The notes below the pieces were generated by a model. That model did no database searches. It was not told the DNA's origin and saw nothing but the letters and a program-made list of their open reading frames with translations. This document shows positions 27,384-36,838 of a stretch of DNA of 64,000 nt, in pieces (position 1 is the stretch's first letter; every line of letters begins with the position of its first letter). This stretch comes from Stutzerimonas xanthomarina DSM 18231 (GTDB lineage: Bacteria > Pseudomonadota > Gammaproteobacteria > Pseudomonadales > Pseudomonadaceae). The translations under genes were made by a program, and so were the position numbers. The stretch spans positions 62,001-126,000 of the forward strand of contig NZ_FQXA01000004.1 of the NCBI RefSeq assembly GCF_900129835.1, given 5' to 3'.

Positions 27384-28952
27384 GTGGCTGCCTTCAATCG
27401 CTTTCGCCTGTTTCACTGGCTGCTGGCCGGTTTCTTCCTTGGTGTTTATCTGAGCGGTGACGACGCTGAGCTGCTGCATATCTGGCTGGGCTATGGCCTG
27501 GTGATATTGCTGGTGTGGCGCCTGCTGATCGTGCCGCTGCGCCTGCGCGGTTTTCCAGCGCTGCTGCCGCCGAAGGGGCAGCGGCGCAAGCCGGGTCTGT
27601 CGGCAATCGGCAAGTGGCTGACCGCCGGTGCGCTGGCGAGCTTCGCGCTGGCCAGTCTGGTCGGTCTAGGCATGGTCGATAACGGCGATGTGCTGGCTGC
27701 CCTGCCGGGCGTTGGGCCAGCCGTGTTTGGCGCTGCCAGCGACATCGATTTCGTCGGCTGGATCGGCGATGCCGAAGAGGTGCACGAGTTGTTGGCCAAC
27801 CTTGGGCTGTGGCTGATCGGTCTGCACATCGGCTACGTGCTGCTGTTCCGCCGCAAAATGGTATGGCCGATCCTGCGCGGCACGACTCCGGCAGGACCAG
27901 CTCGATGCCCGAACACGGCGTTGGCTGCACCCACGCCCGTCGCACCCGCACCCATCGCAGGCGAGTTCACCCGTCTGCGTATTGTTTCCCGGCAGGATGA
28001 AACCGCCGAAACCTGTTCGTTCAGCCTGCAGGTGCCGGCTGGCCAGCGCGCAGGCTTTGCCGCGCGGCCGGGGCAGTTCGTCACACTAAAGGTGCCCTGT
28101 GCCGAGCCGCCGCTGCTGCGCTGCTATTCGCTGTCGCAACCGCTGCGTGAGGACGGGCTGCTGCGCATCACCGTCAAGCGGGTCGCCGGGGGGCGCGCCT
28201 CGAACTGGTTGCTCGATCATCTGCAGGCCGGTGATGACATCGAGCTGCTGCGACCGGCCGGGCAGTTCTTCCCGGAAAGTCTGGATGCGGATGTCCTGCT
28301 GCTGGGTGCCGGTAGCGGTATCACGCCGCTGCGTTCGATCCTTGAGGCGGTGCTGTGTCAGGGCCGCGGGCGGGTCTTTCTGTTCTATGCAAGCCGCGAT
28401 GCCGCTTCGCTGATCTTCGCCGAGGAACTGGCCGAGTTCTGTCAGCGCTACCCCGAGCGGCTGCAGCTGCGCATCTGGCTTGATGCGGAACAGGGCATAC
28501 CGAGCAGTCAGGCCATTGGCGATAAGATCGCCGGCTGGCCCGCTGCCGAGTCCTTCGTCTGCGGACCGAAGCCGTTTATGGAAACCGTATCCGCCGCCCT
28601 TGGCGAGCATGGTGTCGACGCACCGCTGATCCATCTGGAACGCTTCTCTGCCGAGCCGCCGGTGGCGCCGCGCACGGCGCGCGGTAGCCGCCTGCACGTG
28701 ACACTCGCAGGCCAGCGTCATGAGCTCGATGTGGCCGCAGGTGAAGTGTTGCTCGATGCAATGGAGCATGCCGGTCTGCAGCCGCCTAACGCTTGCCGCT
28801 CGGGCGTTTGCGCGGTCTGCAGGTGCCGGGTGGTGTCCGGCAGTGTGAGCATGCACAGCAACCAGGCGCTGAGCGAAGGGCAGGTCCGTCAGGGCTGGGT
28901 GCTTGCCTGTCAGGCTACGCCGAGTAGCGCCGAGTTACAGGTCGAGTATTAA
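27384..28952 (+). CDS. Cytochrome b561 fused to FAD/NAD(P) oxidoreductase and 2Fe-2S ferredoxin domain
   Basis: 522 residues in three parts. Residues 1-180: b561-type membrane domain (FRLFHWLLAGFFLG, EVHELLANLGLWLIGLHIGYVLLF). Residues 195-430: ferredoxin-reductase domain, with RCYSLSQP for FAD and LLLGAGSGITPLRSI and VCGPKPFM for NAD(P). C-terminal 85 residues: plant-type 2Fe-2S domain, C-x4-C-x2-C (NACRSGVCAVCRC) with a last Cys in LACQA. It could take NAD(P)H electrons into the membrane or send quinol electrons to DHC/SHP. The GTG start has GAGGA upstream; upstream Met codons are antisense to SHP. Confidence 0.88.
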   Translation: MAAFNRFRLFHWLLAGFFLGVYLSGDDAELLHIWLGYGLVILLVWRLLIVPLRLRGFPALLPPKGQRRKPGLSAIGKWLTAGALASFALASLVGLGMVDNGDVLAALPGVGPAVFGAASDIDFVGWIGDAEEVHELLANLGLWLIGLHIGYVLLFRRKMVWPILRGTTPAGPARCPNTALAAPTPVAPAPIAGEFTRLRIVSRQDETAETCSFSLQVPAGQRAGFAARPGQFVTLKVPCAEPPLLRCYSLSQPLREDGLLRITVKRVAGGRASNWLLDHLQAGDDIELLRPAGQFFPESLDADVLLLGAGSGITPLRSILEAVLCQGRGRVFLFYASRDAASLIFAEELAEFCQRYPERLQLRIWLDAEQGIPSSQAIGDKIAGWPAAESFVCGPKPFMETVSAALGEHGVDAPLIHLERFSAEPPVAPRTARGSRLHVTLAGQRHELDVAAGEVLLDAMEHAGLQPPNACRSGVCAVCRCRVVSGSVSMHSNQALSEGQVRQGWVLACQATPSSAELQVEY

Positions 28953-29047
28953 TGCGGTGACTGCCTTCGAAGCCCGTGGCGGTCAGACTGACTGAGACCC
29001 AGATGCAGCTGCAGAGGAGGCCCGTCAGCTGCGGTCATTCCCCGCAA

Positions 29048-29071
29048 GGCGCTCAGCCTAGGCTCAGCGCC
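29048..29071. terminator. Hairpin between the fusion gene and trmA
   Basis: GGCGCT-C-AGCC-TA-GGCT-C-AGCGCC folds into a 10-bp stem with one C/C mismatch. It overlaps the trmA stop codon and lies between two convergent genes. No clear T tract, so its role as terminator is tentative. Confidence 0.35.
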
Positions 29072-30152
29072 GCACCAACAACACTCCGGATTCCATGTGG
29101 TGGGTGTAGGGGAACTGGTCGAACAGGGCGCAGCGCTCGATGCAATGGGTGTCGTGCAGCTGGGCGATGTTCGCCGCGAGAGTTTCCGGGTTGCAGGAAA
29201 TGTAGAGGATGCGCTCGAAACGGCGGGTCAGCTCGCAGGTGTCCGGGTCCATGCCGGCGCGCGGCGGGTCGACGAAAACGCTGCCGAAGGCGTAACTCTT
29301 CAGATCGATGCCGGCCAGGCGGCGGAACGGGCGCACTTCGTTCAGTGCCTGGGTCAGCTCCTCGGCGGACAGGCGAACCAGGCTGACATTGTCGATGCCG
29401 TTGTCGGCCAGGTTGGCCAGCGCGGCATTGACCGAGGATTTACTGATCTCGGTTGCAAGCACCTTGGGCACACGGGTTGCCAACGGCAGGGTGAAGTTGC
29501 CGTTGCCGCAATAGAGTTCGAGTAGGTCGTCGGTGCGCTCGCCAAGCACGTCATACGCCCAGTTCAGCATCTTCTGGCACACCTCGCCGTTGGGCTGGGT
29601 GAAGGCACCTTCGGGTTGTCGGTAGCTGAAGGTGCGGCCGGCAACGGTCAGCTGCTCGGTCACGTAGTCGCGACCAATGACGATGCGCTTGCCTTTGGAA
29701 CGGCCGACGATGCTTGCGCCCAGGGTCGCGGCAAGCGTTTCCGCCTCCTGCTGCCAGGCGTCGTCCAGCGGACGATGGTAGGCGAGGGTGATCAGCGCAT
29801 CGCCGGAGAGCGTGGTCAGGAACTCGACCTGGAACAGCTTGAAGCTCAGGGTCTCGCTGGCCTTCCAGGCGGCCTTGAGCTGCGGCATCAGGTCGTTGAT
29901 GCGGCGGCTGGCGATGGGGAATTCGTCGATCAGGATCGGCGTGTGCTTGTCGCCCTGCTCGAACATCGCGTAATGGCGCTGGCCGTCCTCGCGCCACAGG
30001 CGGAACTCGGTGCGAAGCCGGTAGTGTTCACGTGGCGAGTCGAAGACTTCTGGCGCGGGTGCGTCGAAGGGCGCCAGCAGTTCCACCAGCCGCGCGGCTT
30101 TCTCGGCGAGTTGGGCGTCGTAAGTGGCGGGGTCGAATTGCGGAGCGCTCAT
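29064..30152 (-). CDS. trmA: tRNA (uracil-5-)-methyltransferase TrmA
   Basis: Makes m5U54 in the T-loop of tRNAs. 362 residues, normal length. SAM motif [16 protein letters not shown] near residue 210, [10 protein letters not shown] near 292, and the catalytic Cys in [13 protein letters not shown] near 320, followed by the usual [16 protein letters not shown] ending. The start ATG at 30152 gives the family N-terminus ([18 protein letters not shown]); the upstream extension is unlikely. Transcribed alone, convergent with the fusion gene. Confidence 0.97.
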   Translation of the reverse strand: MSAPQFDPATYDAQLAEKAARLVELLAPFDAPAPEVFDSPREHYRLRTEFRLWREDGQRHYAMFEQGDKHTPILIDEFPIASRRINDLMPQLKAAWKASETLSFKLFQVEFLTTLSGDALITLAYHRPLDDAWQQEAETLAATLGASIVGRSKGKRIVIGRDYVTEQLTVAGRTFSYRQPEGAFTQPNGEVCQKMLNWAYDVLGERTDDLLELYCGNGNFTLPLATRVPKVLATEISKSSVNAALANLADNGIDNVSLVRLSAEELTQALNEVRPFRRLAGIDLKSYAFGSVFVDPPRAGMDPDTCELTRRFERILYISCNPETLAANIAQLHDTHCIERCALFDQFPYTHHMESGVLLVRR

Positions 30153-30178
30153 GAAGACTCTTGGAATGGTAGGTAGAT

Positions 30179-30448
30179 CGTAGGGTGAATCGGGGCGCGC
30201 AGCTGGCGCTTCATCCATCCACCGTCGCCGTATGAAAGGTGGATGAAAAAGCGTCATCCACCCTACGCAACCGGAGGGCGCGGATTGTACGGCCGTCAGC
30301 TCGGGTTGTCAGGACCGCTCAGGTCCTGTTCCGGGCTGTTTTGGTGGGCTGTTTTGGTGGGCTGAAGCCCACCCTACGATGGTCCTGAACTCGGCGGAAG
30401 GGCCGGCAACGCTCCGTTTCGGTGCCGTAGGGTGGGCTTCAGCCCACC
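30179..30448. repeat. Two inverted pairs of GTAGGGTGG palindromes
   Basis: The 311 bp between trmA and the NCS2 permease gene holds no gene. Pair 1 is of the GTAGGGTGGAT type: a unit from 30179 and an inverted unit 30236-30267. Pair 2 is of the GTAGGGTGGGC-TTCA-GCCCACC type: an inverted unit at 30356-30377 and a direct unit at 30427-30448. A tandem TTTTGGTGGGCTG doublet precedes pair 2. These are REP-like paired elements. Confidence 0.85.
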
Positions 30449-30463
30449 AACATCACCGGTACT

Positions 30464-31759
30464 TCAGCCAGCAAACCAGCCCAGTTTGATCACGAACAGG
30501 ATCGACAGGACCCACATCGCCGGGCTCAGCTCACGCCAGCGACCGGCGAGCAGCTTGATCGCGGTCCAGGCAATGAAGCCGAAGGCGATGCCGTTGGCGA
30601 TGGAGAAGGTCAGCGGCATGGCCAGCGCGGCGATGGCCACCGGTGCGGCGACCGTAAGGTCTTCCCAGTCGATATTGGCGAGGCTGCTCATCATCAGCAC
30701 GGCGACGAACAGCAGCGCCGGTGCGGTGGCGTAGGCCGGCACGGCACCGGCCAGTGGGGCGAAGAACAGGCTGAGCAGGAACAGCAGGGCGACCACGCAA
30801 GCAGTCAGACCGGTGCGGCCACCGGCACTGATGCCGGCGGCGGATTCGATATAGCTGGTGGTGGTCGAGGTGCCGAGGGCGGCGCCGGCCATGGTCGCGG
30901 TGCTGTCGGCCAAGAGCGCGCGGCCCAGGCGTGGCATGCGACCGTCCTTGTCCAGCAGGTTGGCTTTCTGCGCCACGCCAATGAGGGTGCCGGAGGTGTC
31001 GAACAGGTCGACGAACAGGAAGGCGAAAATCACGCTGAGCAGGCCGATGTCCAGCGCACCCATGATGTCCAGCTGCATGAAGGTCGGCACCAGCGACGGC
31101 GGCATCGACACCACGCCGTTGAGCTCCGAGAGACCGAGGATGATCGACAGTACGGTGACGACGAGGATGCCGATCATCACCGCGCCGGTGATCTTGCGAT
31201 AGGCCAACGCGGCGATCAGGAAAAAGCCGAGGCAGGCCAACAGCGGGCCGCCGGCGGTCAGGTCACCGAGGCCAACCAGCGTGGCCGGGTTGTCGACGAC
31301 GATGCCGGCATTTTTCAGCGCGATGATCGCCAGGAACAGGCCGATACCCGCCGCAATGCCCGAACGCAGCGCCAGCGGGATGCTGTGAATGATCCACTCA
31401 CGGATCTTGAAGATCGACAGCAGGAAGAAGATCGCACCCGACAGGAACACCGCACCCAGCGCGGTCTGCCAGGTGTAACCCATGGTCAGCACCACGGTAT
31501 AGGTGAAGAAGGCGTTCAGGCCCATGCCCGGCGCGAGGGCGATCGGGTAGTTGGCAACCAGGCCCATGATCGCCGAGCCGATGGCAGCCGCCAGGCACGT
31601 GGCGACGAACACTGCACCGTGATCCATGCCCGTCTCGGCCAGGATGCTCGGGTTGACGAAAAGGATGTAGGCCATCGTCAGGAAGGTGGTGAGACCGGCG
31701 AGGACCTCGGTGCGCAGCGTGGTGTTGTGCGCTTTGAGTTGGAACAGCTTCTCCAGCAT
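30464..31759 (-). CDS. NCS2 family purine permease (AdeP/GhxP-like)
   Basis: 431 residues, about 13-14 membrane segments. Proton symporter of the AzgA-like NCS2 branch for adenine, guanine or hypoxanthine. Typical motifs: FLTMAYILFVNPSIL near residue 30, GANYPIALAPGMGLNAFFTY-like segment (NYPIALAPGMGLNAFF) near 70, and FDTSGTLIGVAQKANL near 245, then GTSTTTSYIESAAGI near 285. No gene overlaps. The substrate cannot be told from sequence alone. Confidence 0.93.
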   Translation of the reverse strand: MLEKLFQLKAHNTTLRTEVLAGLTTFLTMAYILFVNPSILAETGMDHGAVFVATCLAAAIGSAIMGLVANYPIALAPGMGLNAFFTYTVVLTMGYTWQTALGAVFLSGAIFFLLSIFKIREWIIHSIPLALRSGIAAGIGLFLAIIALKNAGIVVDNPATLVGLGDLTAGGPLLACLGFFLIAALAYRKITGAVMIGILVVTVLSIILGLSELNGVVSMPPSLVPTFMQLDIMGALDIGLLSVIFAFLFVDLFDTSGTLIGVAQKANLLDKDGRMPRLGRALLADSTATMAGAALGTSTTTSYIESAAGISAGGRTGLTACVVALLFLLSLFFAPLAGAVPAYATAPALLFVAVLMMSSLANIDWEDLTVAAPVAIAALAMPLTFSIANGIAFGFIAWTAIKLLAGRWRELSPAMWVLSILFVIKLGWFAG

Positions 31760-32029
31760 GGTGATTCCTCTTCTTGCCGGTCGATGATGCGTTGGGGTTG
31801 TCTCTCTGGACGACTTGCTCGTTACAGCAAAGCTTATCCGGGCGATGCCCGCAAAAGCGGCGCATCTTACACCGTCGTTCCAGCCGGTTGAATGTGATTA
31901 GAGTGACCCGCCGGTTCTGCTTCGTTGGGCTCTGCCACCTCTGCGGCTGGCGCCTGTCCAAAGAGCCATCGATGCGTCACGCGCATGTGTCTGTACACGG
32001 TTTTCGAGGATGCGATGTTCAATCGATCC

Positions 32030-32068
32030 AGCCGTGGCTTCGCCTGACAGGTCGGTGAGGCCACGGCT
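32030..32068 (+). other. Hairpin in the 340-bp leader before the mocA-like gene
   Basis: The 340 bp between the NCS2 start and the nucleotidyltransferase start (31760-32099) contains no credible gene. Near its end a 9-bp perfect stem AGCCGTGGC / GCCACGGCT encloses a 21-base loop with CCTGACAGG inside, ending about 30 bases before the start codon. It could be a structured mRNA leader; I cannot match it to a known riboswitch. Confidence 0.35.
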
Positions 32069-32099
32069 GAGGCGGGACCACCGCAAATGGAGTCTATTC

Positions 32100-32702
32100 A
32101 TGCCTGAGCCAATCATGGGGCTGTGCACGCTGGTGCTGGCAGCCGGACAGGGCAGCCGCTACCGCGAGCTTGTCGATCAAGACAAATTGCTCGTACCCAG
32201 CCGTAATACGCCTGCTGCCCCCGGCGTGCTGGCAGCGACGCTGGAGTCGCTGACGGGTATCACCGAGCGACTGGTGGTGGTCGCCCGCGAAGACAATCTT
32301 GCGCTGTGCGCGTGGCTTGATCAGCGGGCCGGATCGTTCGGTGCCGAGGTGTTCACGGTGCGCAGCAACGGCCTGGGTCACAGTCTGGCGCAGGCCATTG
32401 CGCAGTATCCGGCCGAGCGGGGCTGGCTGGTCGCGCTTGGGGACATGCCCTATATCCGCCGCGAAACCTTCCGTCGCATTGCGGCTGAAATCGAGCAGGA
32501 GCGACTGGTATTGCCGCGCCATGCGGGGCAGCTCGGTCACCCGCGTGGCATCGGCAGCCGCTATCGTCGGCAGGTAATGGCACTCGACGGTGATCGTGGT
32601 GCGCAAGCGCTTTTCGCCGCGGGCGCTGTCATCGAAGTCGAGGTCGATGATCTCGGCGTGCTGCAGGACATCGACCGACCCGAGGACCGCCGAGACGCCT
32701 GA
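32100..32702 (+). CDS. MocA-like molybdenum cofactor nucleotidyltransferase
   Basis: 200 residues of the MobA/MocA/GlmU-N nucleotidyltransferase fold: LVLAAGQGSRYRE at residue 10 is the NTP-binding loop, and VALGDMPYIRRETFRRI near 112 the metal-binding Asp. Family members cytidylate molybdopterin to give the MCD cofactor used by xanthine-oxidase-type enzymes. The molybdenum hydroxylase trio begins 212 bp downstream, so this enzyme probably prepares its cofactor. The usual LGADKLLLP-type loop is altered here (LVDQDKLLVPSRN), as expected for divergent members. Confidence 0.82.
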   Translation: MPEPIMGLCTLVLAAGQGSRYRELVDQDKLLVPSRNTPAAPGVLAATLESLTGITERLVVVAREDNLALCAWLDQRAGSFGAEVFTVRSNGLGHSLAQAIAQYPAERGWLVALGDMPYIRRETFRRIAAEIEQERLVLPRHAGQLGHPRGIGSRYRRQVMALDGDRGAQALFAAGAVIEVEVDDLGVLQDIDRPEDRRDA

Positions 32703-32914
32703 GACCGGCCTGCTGCCGTCACCGCTCGGTGGATTCAGGGTGGGGTAGATGGGCGAAGGCACACATTGCTCGGCGCTTTCCAGCTCGCCGGCTGAACGTT
32801 TTTTCCGCCCTGGCAGTCGTACCCGTAGGCGCACGGAAAGCGCATCAAATGCCTGAGCTTTTCGGCGATCCTGCACAGAACAGGCAGCCGAAGCCCCCAA
32901 ACCGTGAGGCTGCC

Positions 32915-33448
32915 ATGAGCGAAACGTCTACCGCTGCAGGTGGGATTGCCGCCTGTTCCATCACCCTTCAATTGAACGGCGAGCACCGTGAAGTCGAGGT
33001 CTATCCCTGGACGACGCTGCTTGATCTGCTGCGTGAACAACTGCACCTGACCGGCACGAAGAAGGGCTGCGACCACGGCCAGTGCGGCGCATGCACGGTG
33101 CTGCTCAACGGCAAGCGGATCAACAGCTGCCTGACGCTGGTGGTGATGCACGACGGCGCCACGTTGACCACCATCGAAGGATTGGCGAACGGCGGGGAGC
33201 TGCACCCGATGCAGGCTGCCTTCGTCAGCCACGATGCCTTTCAGTGCGGCTACTGCACGCCGGGACAGATCTGCTCGGCGGTGGGCCTGGTTAGCGAAGG
33301 CCACGCACAGACCCGCGACGAACTGCGCGAGCAGATGAGCGGCAATGTGTGCCGCTGCGGCGCCTACCCGAACATTCTCGCGGCGATAGAAGAAGCCATG
33401 CCGCAAACCCGCGATCGCCTCACTGCCGTGCGGGAGGTCAAGCCATGA
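32915..33448 (+). CDS. paoA: Molybdenum hydroxylase 2Fe-2S subunit (PaoA-like)
   Basis: 177 residues with two [2Fe-2S] clusters: plant-type [17 protein letters not shown] near residue 48 and the helical domain QCGYCTPGQ ... [12 protein letters not shown] near 110-150. Electron-transfer subunit of an aldehyde-oxidoreductase-type enzyme. Shorter than E. coli PaoA (about 229), which carries a Tat signal; none is evident from ATG 32915, and the upstream in-frame extension does not look like one, so this enzyme may stay cytoplasmic. Overlaps the next gene by ATGA. Confidence 0.9.
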   Translation: MSETSTAAGGIAACSITLQLNGEHREVEVYPWTTLLDLLREQLHLTGTKKGCDHGQCGACTVLLNGKRINSCLTLVVMHDGATLTTIEGLANGGELHPMQAAFVSHDAFQCGYCTPGQICSAVGLVSEGHAQTRDELREQMSGNVCRCGAYPNILAAIEEAMPQTRDRLTAVREVKP

Positions 33449-34431
33449 ATCCGTTCAGTTATGCACGCCCAAGCGGTATCGACGAAGCGATTGGTCTGTT
33501 CCGACCGAACAGCCGTTATATCGCCGGTGGCACCAACCTGCTCGATCTGATGAAGGAAAACGTCACACGTCCCGAGCAGCTGATCGATATCACCCGTCTG
33601 CCGATGTCCGATATCGAACAAACGCCTGACGGCGGGTTGCGCATCGGTGCGCTGGTGAGTAATTCCGATCTGGCCTGGCACCCGCTGGTGCAGCGGCGCT
33701 ACCCCTTGCTGTCTCAGGCGATTCTTGCGGGCGCCTCGCCGCAGTTGCGCAACATGGCGAGCACCGGTGGCAACCTGCTCCAGCGTACGCGCTGCTATTA
33801 CTTTTACGACAGCACCACACCTTGCAACAAACGCGAGCCAGGCAGTGGCTGCCCCGCACGTGACGGCCTGAACCGCATTCACGCCATCCTCGGCCACAGC
33901 GATGCCTGCATTGCTGTGCATCCGTCGGACATGTGCGTAGCGCTGGCGGCGCTGGAAGCCGTGGTACACGTGCAGGGGCCTCAGGGTGAGCGTCGCATTG
34001 ATTTCGCTGACTTCCACCGGTTGCCTGGCGATACGCCCGAGCGTGACAACACGCTGAGCGACGGCGAGCTGATTACCGCGGTTGAGCTGCCCGCGCAGAA
34101 TTTCTCCGCCCACAGCAGCTACCTCAAGCTGCGTGATCGCGCCTCGTATGCCTTCGCCCTGGTGTCTGTGGCGGCGGCGTTGGAAATGGATGGCGACCGC
34201 ATCGCTAACGCCCGGATTGCGATGGGCGGCGTGGCGCACAAACCCTGGCGCACGCGCGAGGCAGAGGCGGTGCTGGTTGGCAAGACGGCTGACGAGGCCG
34301 CCTTCACCGCCGCGGCAGACAGCCTGCTTCATGGTGCCAGTGGCTTCGAACACAACACCTTCAAGATCGAACTGGGCCGGCGCGCCATCGTTCGTGCGCT
34401 GACCGACGCCGCCAAAGGAGCCGCCCAATGA
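33445..34431 (+). CDS. paoB: Molybdenum hydroxylase FAD subunit with extra 4Fe-4S site (PaoB-like)
   Basis: 328 residues. FAD-binding motifs [13 protein letters not shown] near residue 30 and [20 protein letters not shown] near 100. A Cys-rich insertion follows ([20 protein letters not shown]), as in E. coli PaoB, where it carries an additional [4Fe-4S] cluster. That places this enzyme with PaoABC-type aldehyde oxidoreductases rather than classic xanthine dehydrogenase. Start and stop both overlap neighbours by four bases. Confidence 0.9.
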   Translation: MNPFSYARPSGIDEAIGLFRPNSRYIAGGTNLLDLMKENVTRPEQLIDITRLPMSDIEQTPDGGLRIGALVSNSDLAWHPLVQRRYPLLSQAILAGASPQLRNMASTGGNLLQRTRCYYFYDSTTPCNKREPGSGCPARDGLNRIHAILGHSDACIAVHPSDMCVALAALEAVVHVQGPQGERRIDFADFHRLPGDTPERDNTLSDGELITAVELPAQNFSAHSSYLKLRDRASYAFALVSVAAALEMDGDRIANARIAMGGVAHKPWRTREAEAVLVGKTADEAAFTAAADSLLHGASGFEHNTFKIELGRRAIVRALTDAAKGAAQ

Positions 34432-36632
34432 AGCCCGTCTCTTCCCCGTTTGGCCAACCCCTCGACCGCGTCGACGGCCCCCTGAAAGTCACAGGCCAGG
34501 CGCATTACGCGGCTGAGTTCGACCTCCCCGGCCTGCTCTATGGCAGCGTGGTGAACAGCAGCATCGCGCGTGGTCGGATCGTGAACATCGATGCCAGCGC
34601 CGCCGAGGCGGTGCCGGGCGTAGCGCTGGTGCTGACTCACCAGAATCGCCCGCCCGTCGCCAGCTACGACGAGCCCTACGAGGACGACGATGCTGCCGAT
34701 GGTTCGCCGTTCCGCCCGCTGTTCAACGACCGCATCCTCTACAGCGGCCAGCCCGTCGCACTGGTCGTCGCAGATAACCTTGAGCTGGCCCGGTACGCCG
34801 GGAGTCTGTTGAAGGTGGAGTATGCGGCTGAGCCCCATCGGACCGACCTGCTCAGCGAACTGGAAACCATGCACAAGGCACCGGCCGAGCTGCCGCCACC
34901 CCGTGGTGATGCGGATAGCGCGTTACACAGTGCTCCGGTCAAGCTCCATCTCGAGTACACCACACCCGTCGAACATCACAACCCGATGGAGCCTCACGCG
35001 TCGACGGTTCATTACTTGCCAGAAGGCAACCTGGAAATTTACGACAAGACCCAGGGTGTGCAGAACTGCATGCGCTACCTCGAAGAGGTGTTTGGCATGA
35101 AGGGCAAGATCCGCATCCTGTCGCCCTTCGTCGGCGGTGCTTTTGGCTCCGGCCTACGTCCGCAATACCAGCTGCCGCTGGCCGTGATGGCAGCACTTAA
35201 GCTCAAGCGCTCGGTTCGCGTTGCGCTCAAACGCCAGCAGATGTTCACCTTTGGCTACCGCCCACGCACCGTGCAGCGCCTCTCGATCGGCGCCGCATCC
35301 AATGGACAGTTGCAAGCGCTGACCCATCAGGCGATCGGTCAAACGTCGTCGTTCGAGGACTTTACCGAGCATGAAGTGGAATGGTCGGGGATGCTCTACC
35401 AGTGCCCGAACGTGACTCTGGATTACCAACTGGTGCCCCTGGACGTCTACACCCCACTCGACATGCGTGCGCCAGGCGCGACCATCGGCGTGTATGCGCT
35501 AGAATGCGCGATGGACGAATTAGCCTATGCGGCGAATGTCGATCCGCTGGCGCTGCGCCTGCTCAACTACTCCGAGCGCAACGAAAACGAGGACAAACCG
35601 TACTCAAGCAAAGCGCTGCGCGAATGCTACGAGCAGGGCGCCGAGCGCTTCGGTTGGTCTCGCCGTTCGATGGCGCCACGTTCCATGCGCGACGGTAATC
35701 AGCTGATTGGCTGGGGCATGGCCACGGGGGTGTGGGAAGCCATGCAGATGCCGGCCAGCGCCAAGGCGTGCATGGAGCCTGATGGCCGGTTGGTGGTGAG
35801 CAGCGCCACGGCCGATATCGGCACCGGCACCTACACGGTGATGACTCAGATTGCCGCCGCCGCCATGGGGCTGCCGATGGATCGCGTGGAGTTTCGCCTG
35901 GGTGATTCGAGCCTGTCCCAGGCGCCGTTAGAGGGCGGATCGGCGACCGTCTCTTCGGTGGGCAGCGCGGTACAGCAAGCGTGCGACGGGTTGCGTCAGA
36001 AAATCCTCGATGCGGCCCAGCAGTCGCCCGTGTCCCCATTCACGGGGGCAAAGCTCGACGATGTGGAGTTTGTGGACGGTCAGATGCGGCTGAAGGCCTC
36101 GCCCGCGCGCAGCGTGGATATCGAGGACGTGGTTGCCGTCAGCGGTGTGCTTGAGGCCGAGGTGAGCGTCAAACCTGGTGAAAAGCGCAACGATTATTCG
36201 ACCGCCACGCATTCGGCCGTGTTCATCGAAGTACGCGTTGACGAAACCCTGGGCACGGTCAAAGTGAGCCGGGCAGTGAGCGCCGTGGCGGCTGGGCGGG
36301 TGGTCAATCCCAAGACGGCCGGTAATCAGATTGTCGGCGGCGTGGTGTGGGGCATCGGCCAGGCGCTGCATGAGGAGACCATGATCGACCACAACCTGGG
36401 TCGTTACATGAACCACAACCTGTCGGAATACCACGTCCCGGTGAACGCCGACATCGGCGAGATAGACGTCATCTTCGTGGAGGAGAAAGACGAGATCGTC
36501 AACGCGCTGGGCTCCAAGGGCGTTGGCGAGATCGGCATTGTCGGGGTGGGCGCGGCGGTGGCCAACGCTATCTTTCACGCAACCGGCAAGCGCGTACGCG
36601 ACCTGCCGATCACCCTGGATAAGCTGTTGTAG
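34428..36632 (+). CDS. paoC: Molybdenum hydroxylase catalytic subunit (PaoC-like)
   Basis: 734 residues, matching PaoC (732). Substrate/cofactor signatures: [17 protein letters not shown] near residue 25, [13 protein letters not shown] near 235, [16 protein letters not shown] near 345, [17 protein letters not shown] near 465, and the catalytic Glu in [12 protein letters not shown] near 700. It hydroxylates aldehydes to acids or possibly N-heterocycles; the substrate is unknown. No XdhC/PaoD-type maturase is present in the window. Confidence 0.93.
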   Translation: MKPVSSPFGQPLDRVDGPLKVTGQAHYAAEFDLPGLLYGSVVNSSIARGRIVNIDASAAEAVPGVALVLTHQNRPPVASYDEPYEDDDAADGSPFRPLFNDRILYSGQPVALVVADNLELARYAGSLLKVEYAAEPHRTDLLSELETMHKAPAELPPPRGDADSALHSAPVKLHLEYTTPVEHHNPMEPHASTVHYLPEGNLEIYDKTQGVQNCMRYLEEVFGMKGKIRILSPFVGGAFGSGLRPQYQLPLAVMAALKLKRSVRVALKRQQMFTFGYRPRTVQRLSIGAASNGQLQALTHQAIGQTSSFEDFTEHEVEWSGMLYQCPNVTLDYQLVPLDVYTPLDMRAPGATIGVYALECAMDELAYAANVDPLALRLLNYSERNENEDKPYSSKALRECYEQGAERFGWSRRSMAPRSMRDGNQLIGWGMATGVWEAMQMPASAKACMEPDGRLVVSSATADIGTGTYTVMTQIAAAAMGLPMDRVEFRLGDSSLSQAPLEGGSATVSSVGSAVQQACDGLRQKILDAAQQSPVSPFTGAKLDDVEFVDGQMRLKASPARSVDIEDVVAVSGVLEAEVSVKPGEKRNDYSTATHSAVFIEVRVDETLGTVKVSRAVSAVAAGRVVNPKTAGNQIVGGVVWGIGQALHEETMIDHNLGRYMNHNLSEYHVPVNADIGEIDVIFVEEKDEIVNALGSKGVGEIGIVGVGAAVANAIFHATGKRVRDLPITLDKLL

Positions 36633-36645
36633 GCGTTGGCGTTCC

Positions 36646-36780
36646 GTAGGGTGGGCTTCAGCCCACCTCTCTGGCGACACGGCGCTCTTGGGTTGGGCTA
36701 AAGCGGCCCACGCAACGGTCTGCGGTTCAGGTTGTGGCGTGGACCGGTAGGGTGAGTATGTAGGGTGGGCTTCAGCCCAC
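36646..36780. repeat. Two direct GTAGGGTGGGC-type palindromes
   Basis: Copies at 36646-36667 and 36760-36780 (GTAGGGTGGGC-TTCA-GCCCAC), with a degraded relative (GGTTGGGCTAAAGCGGCCCA) between them at about 36690-36712. They occupy the gap between paoC and the MFS gene. Unlike the other pairs, these two are in the same orientation. Confidence 0.8.
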
Positions 36781-36838
36781 TACACCCCGCCCTGAAACGG
36801 GGCGCGTGGGGATTACGTTACGCCGCCTCGTTTCAACG

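Noticed and set aside
32030..32068. Molybdenum cofactor riboswitch upstream of the mocA-like gene
   Set aside because: Context fits, and there is a hairpin, but I could not align the conserved core of the Moco motif, so only a structured leader is reported.
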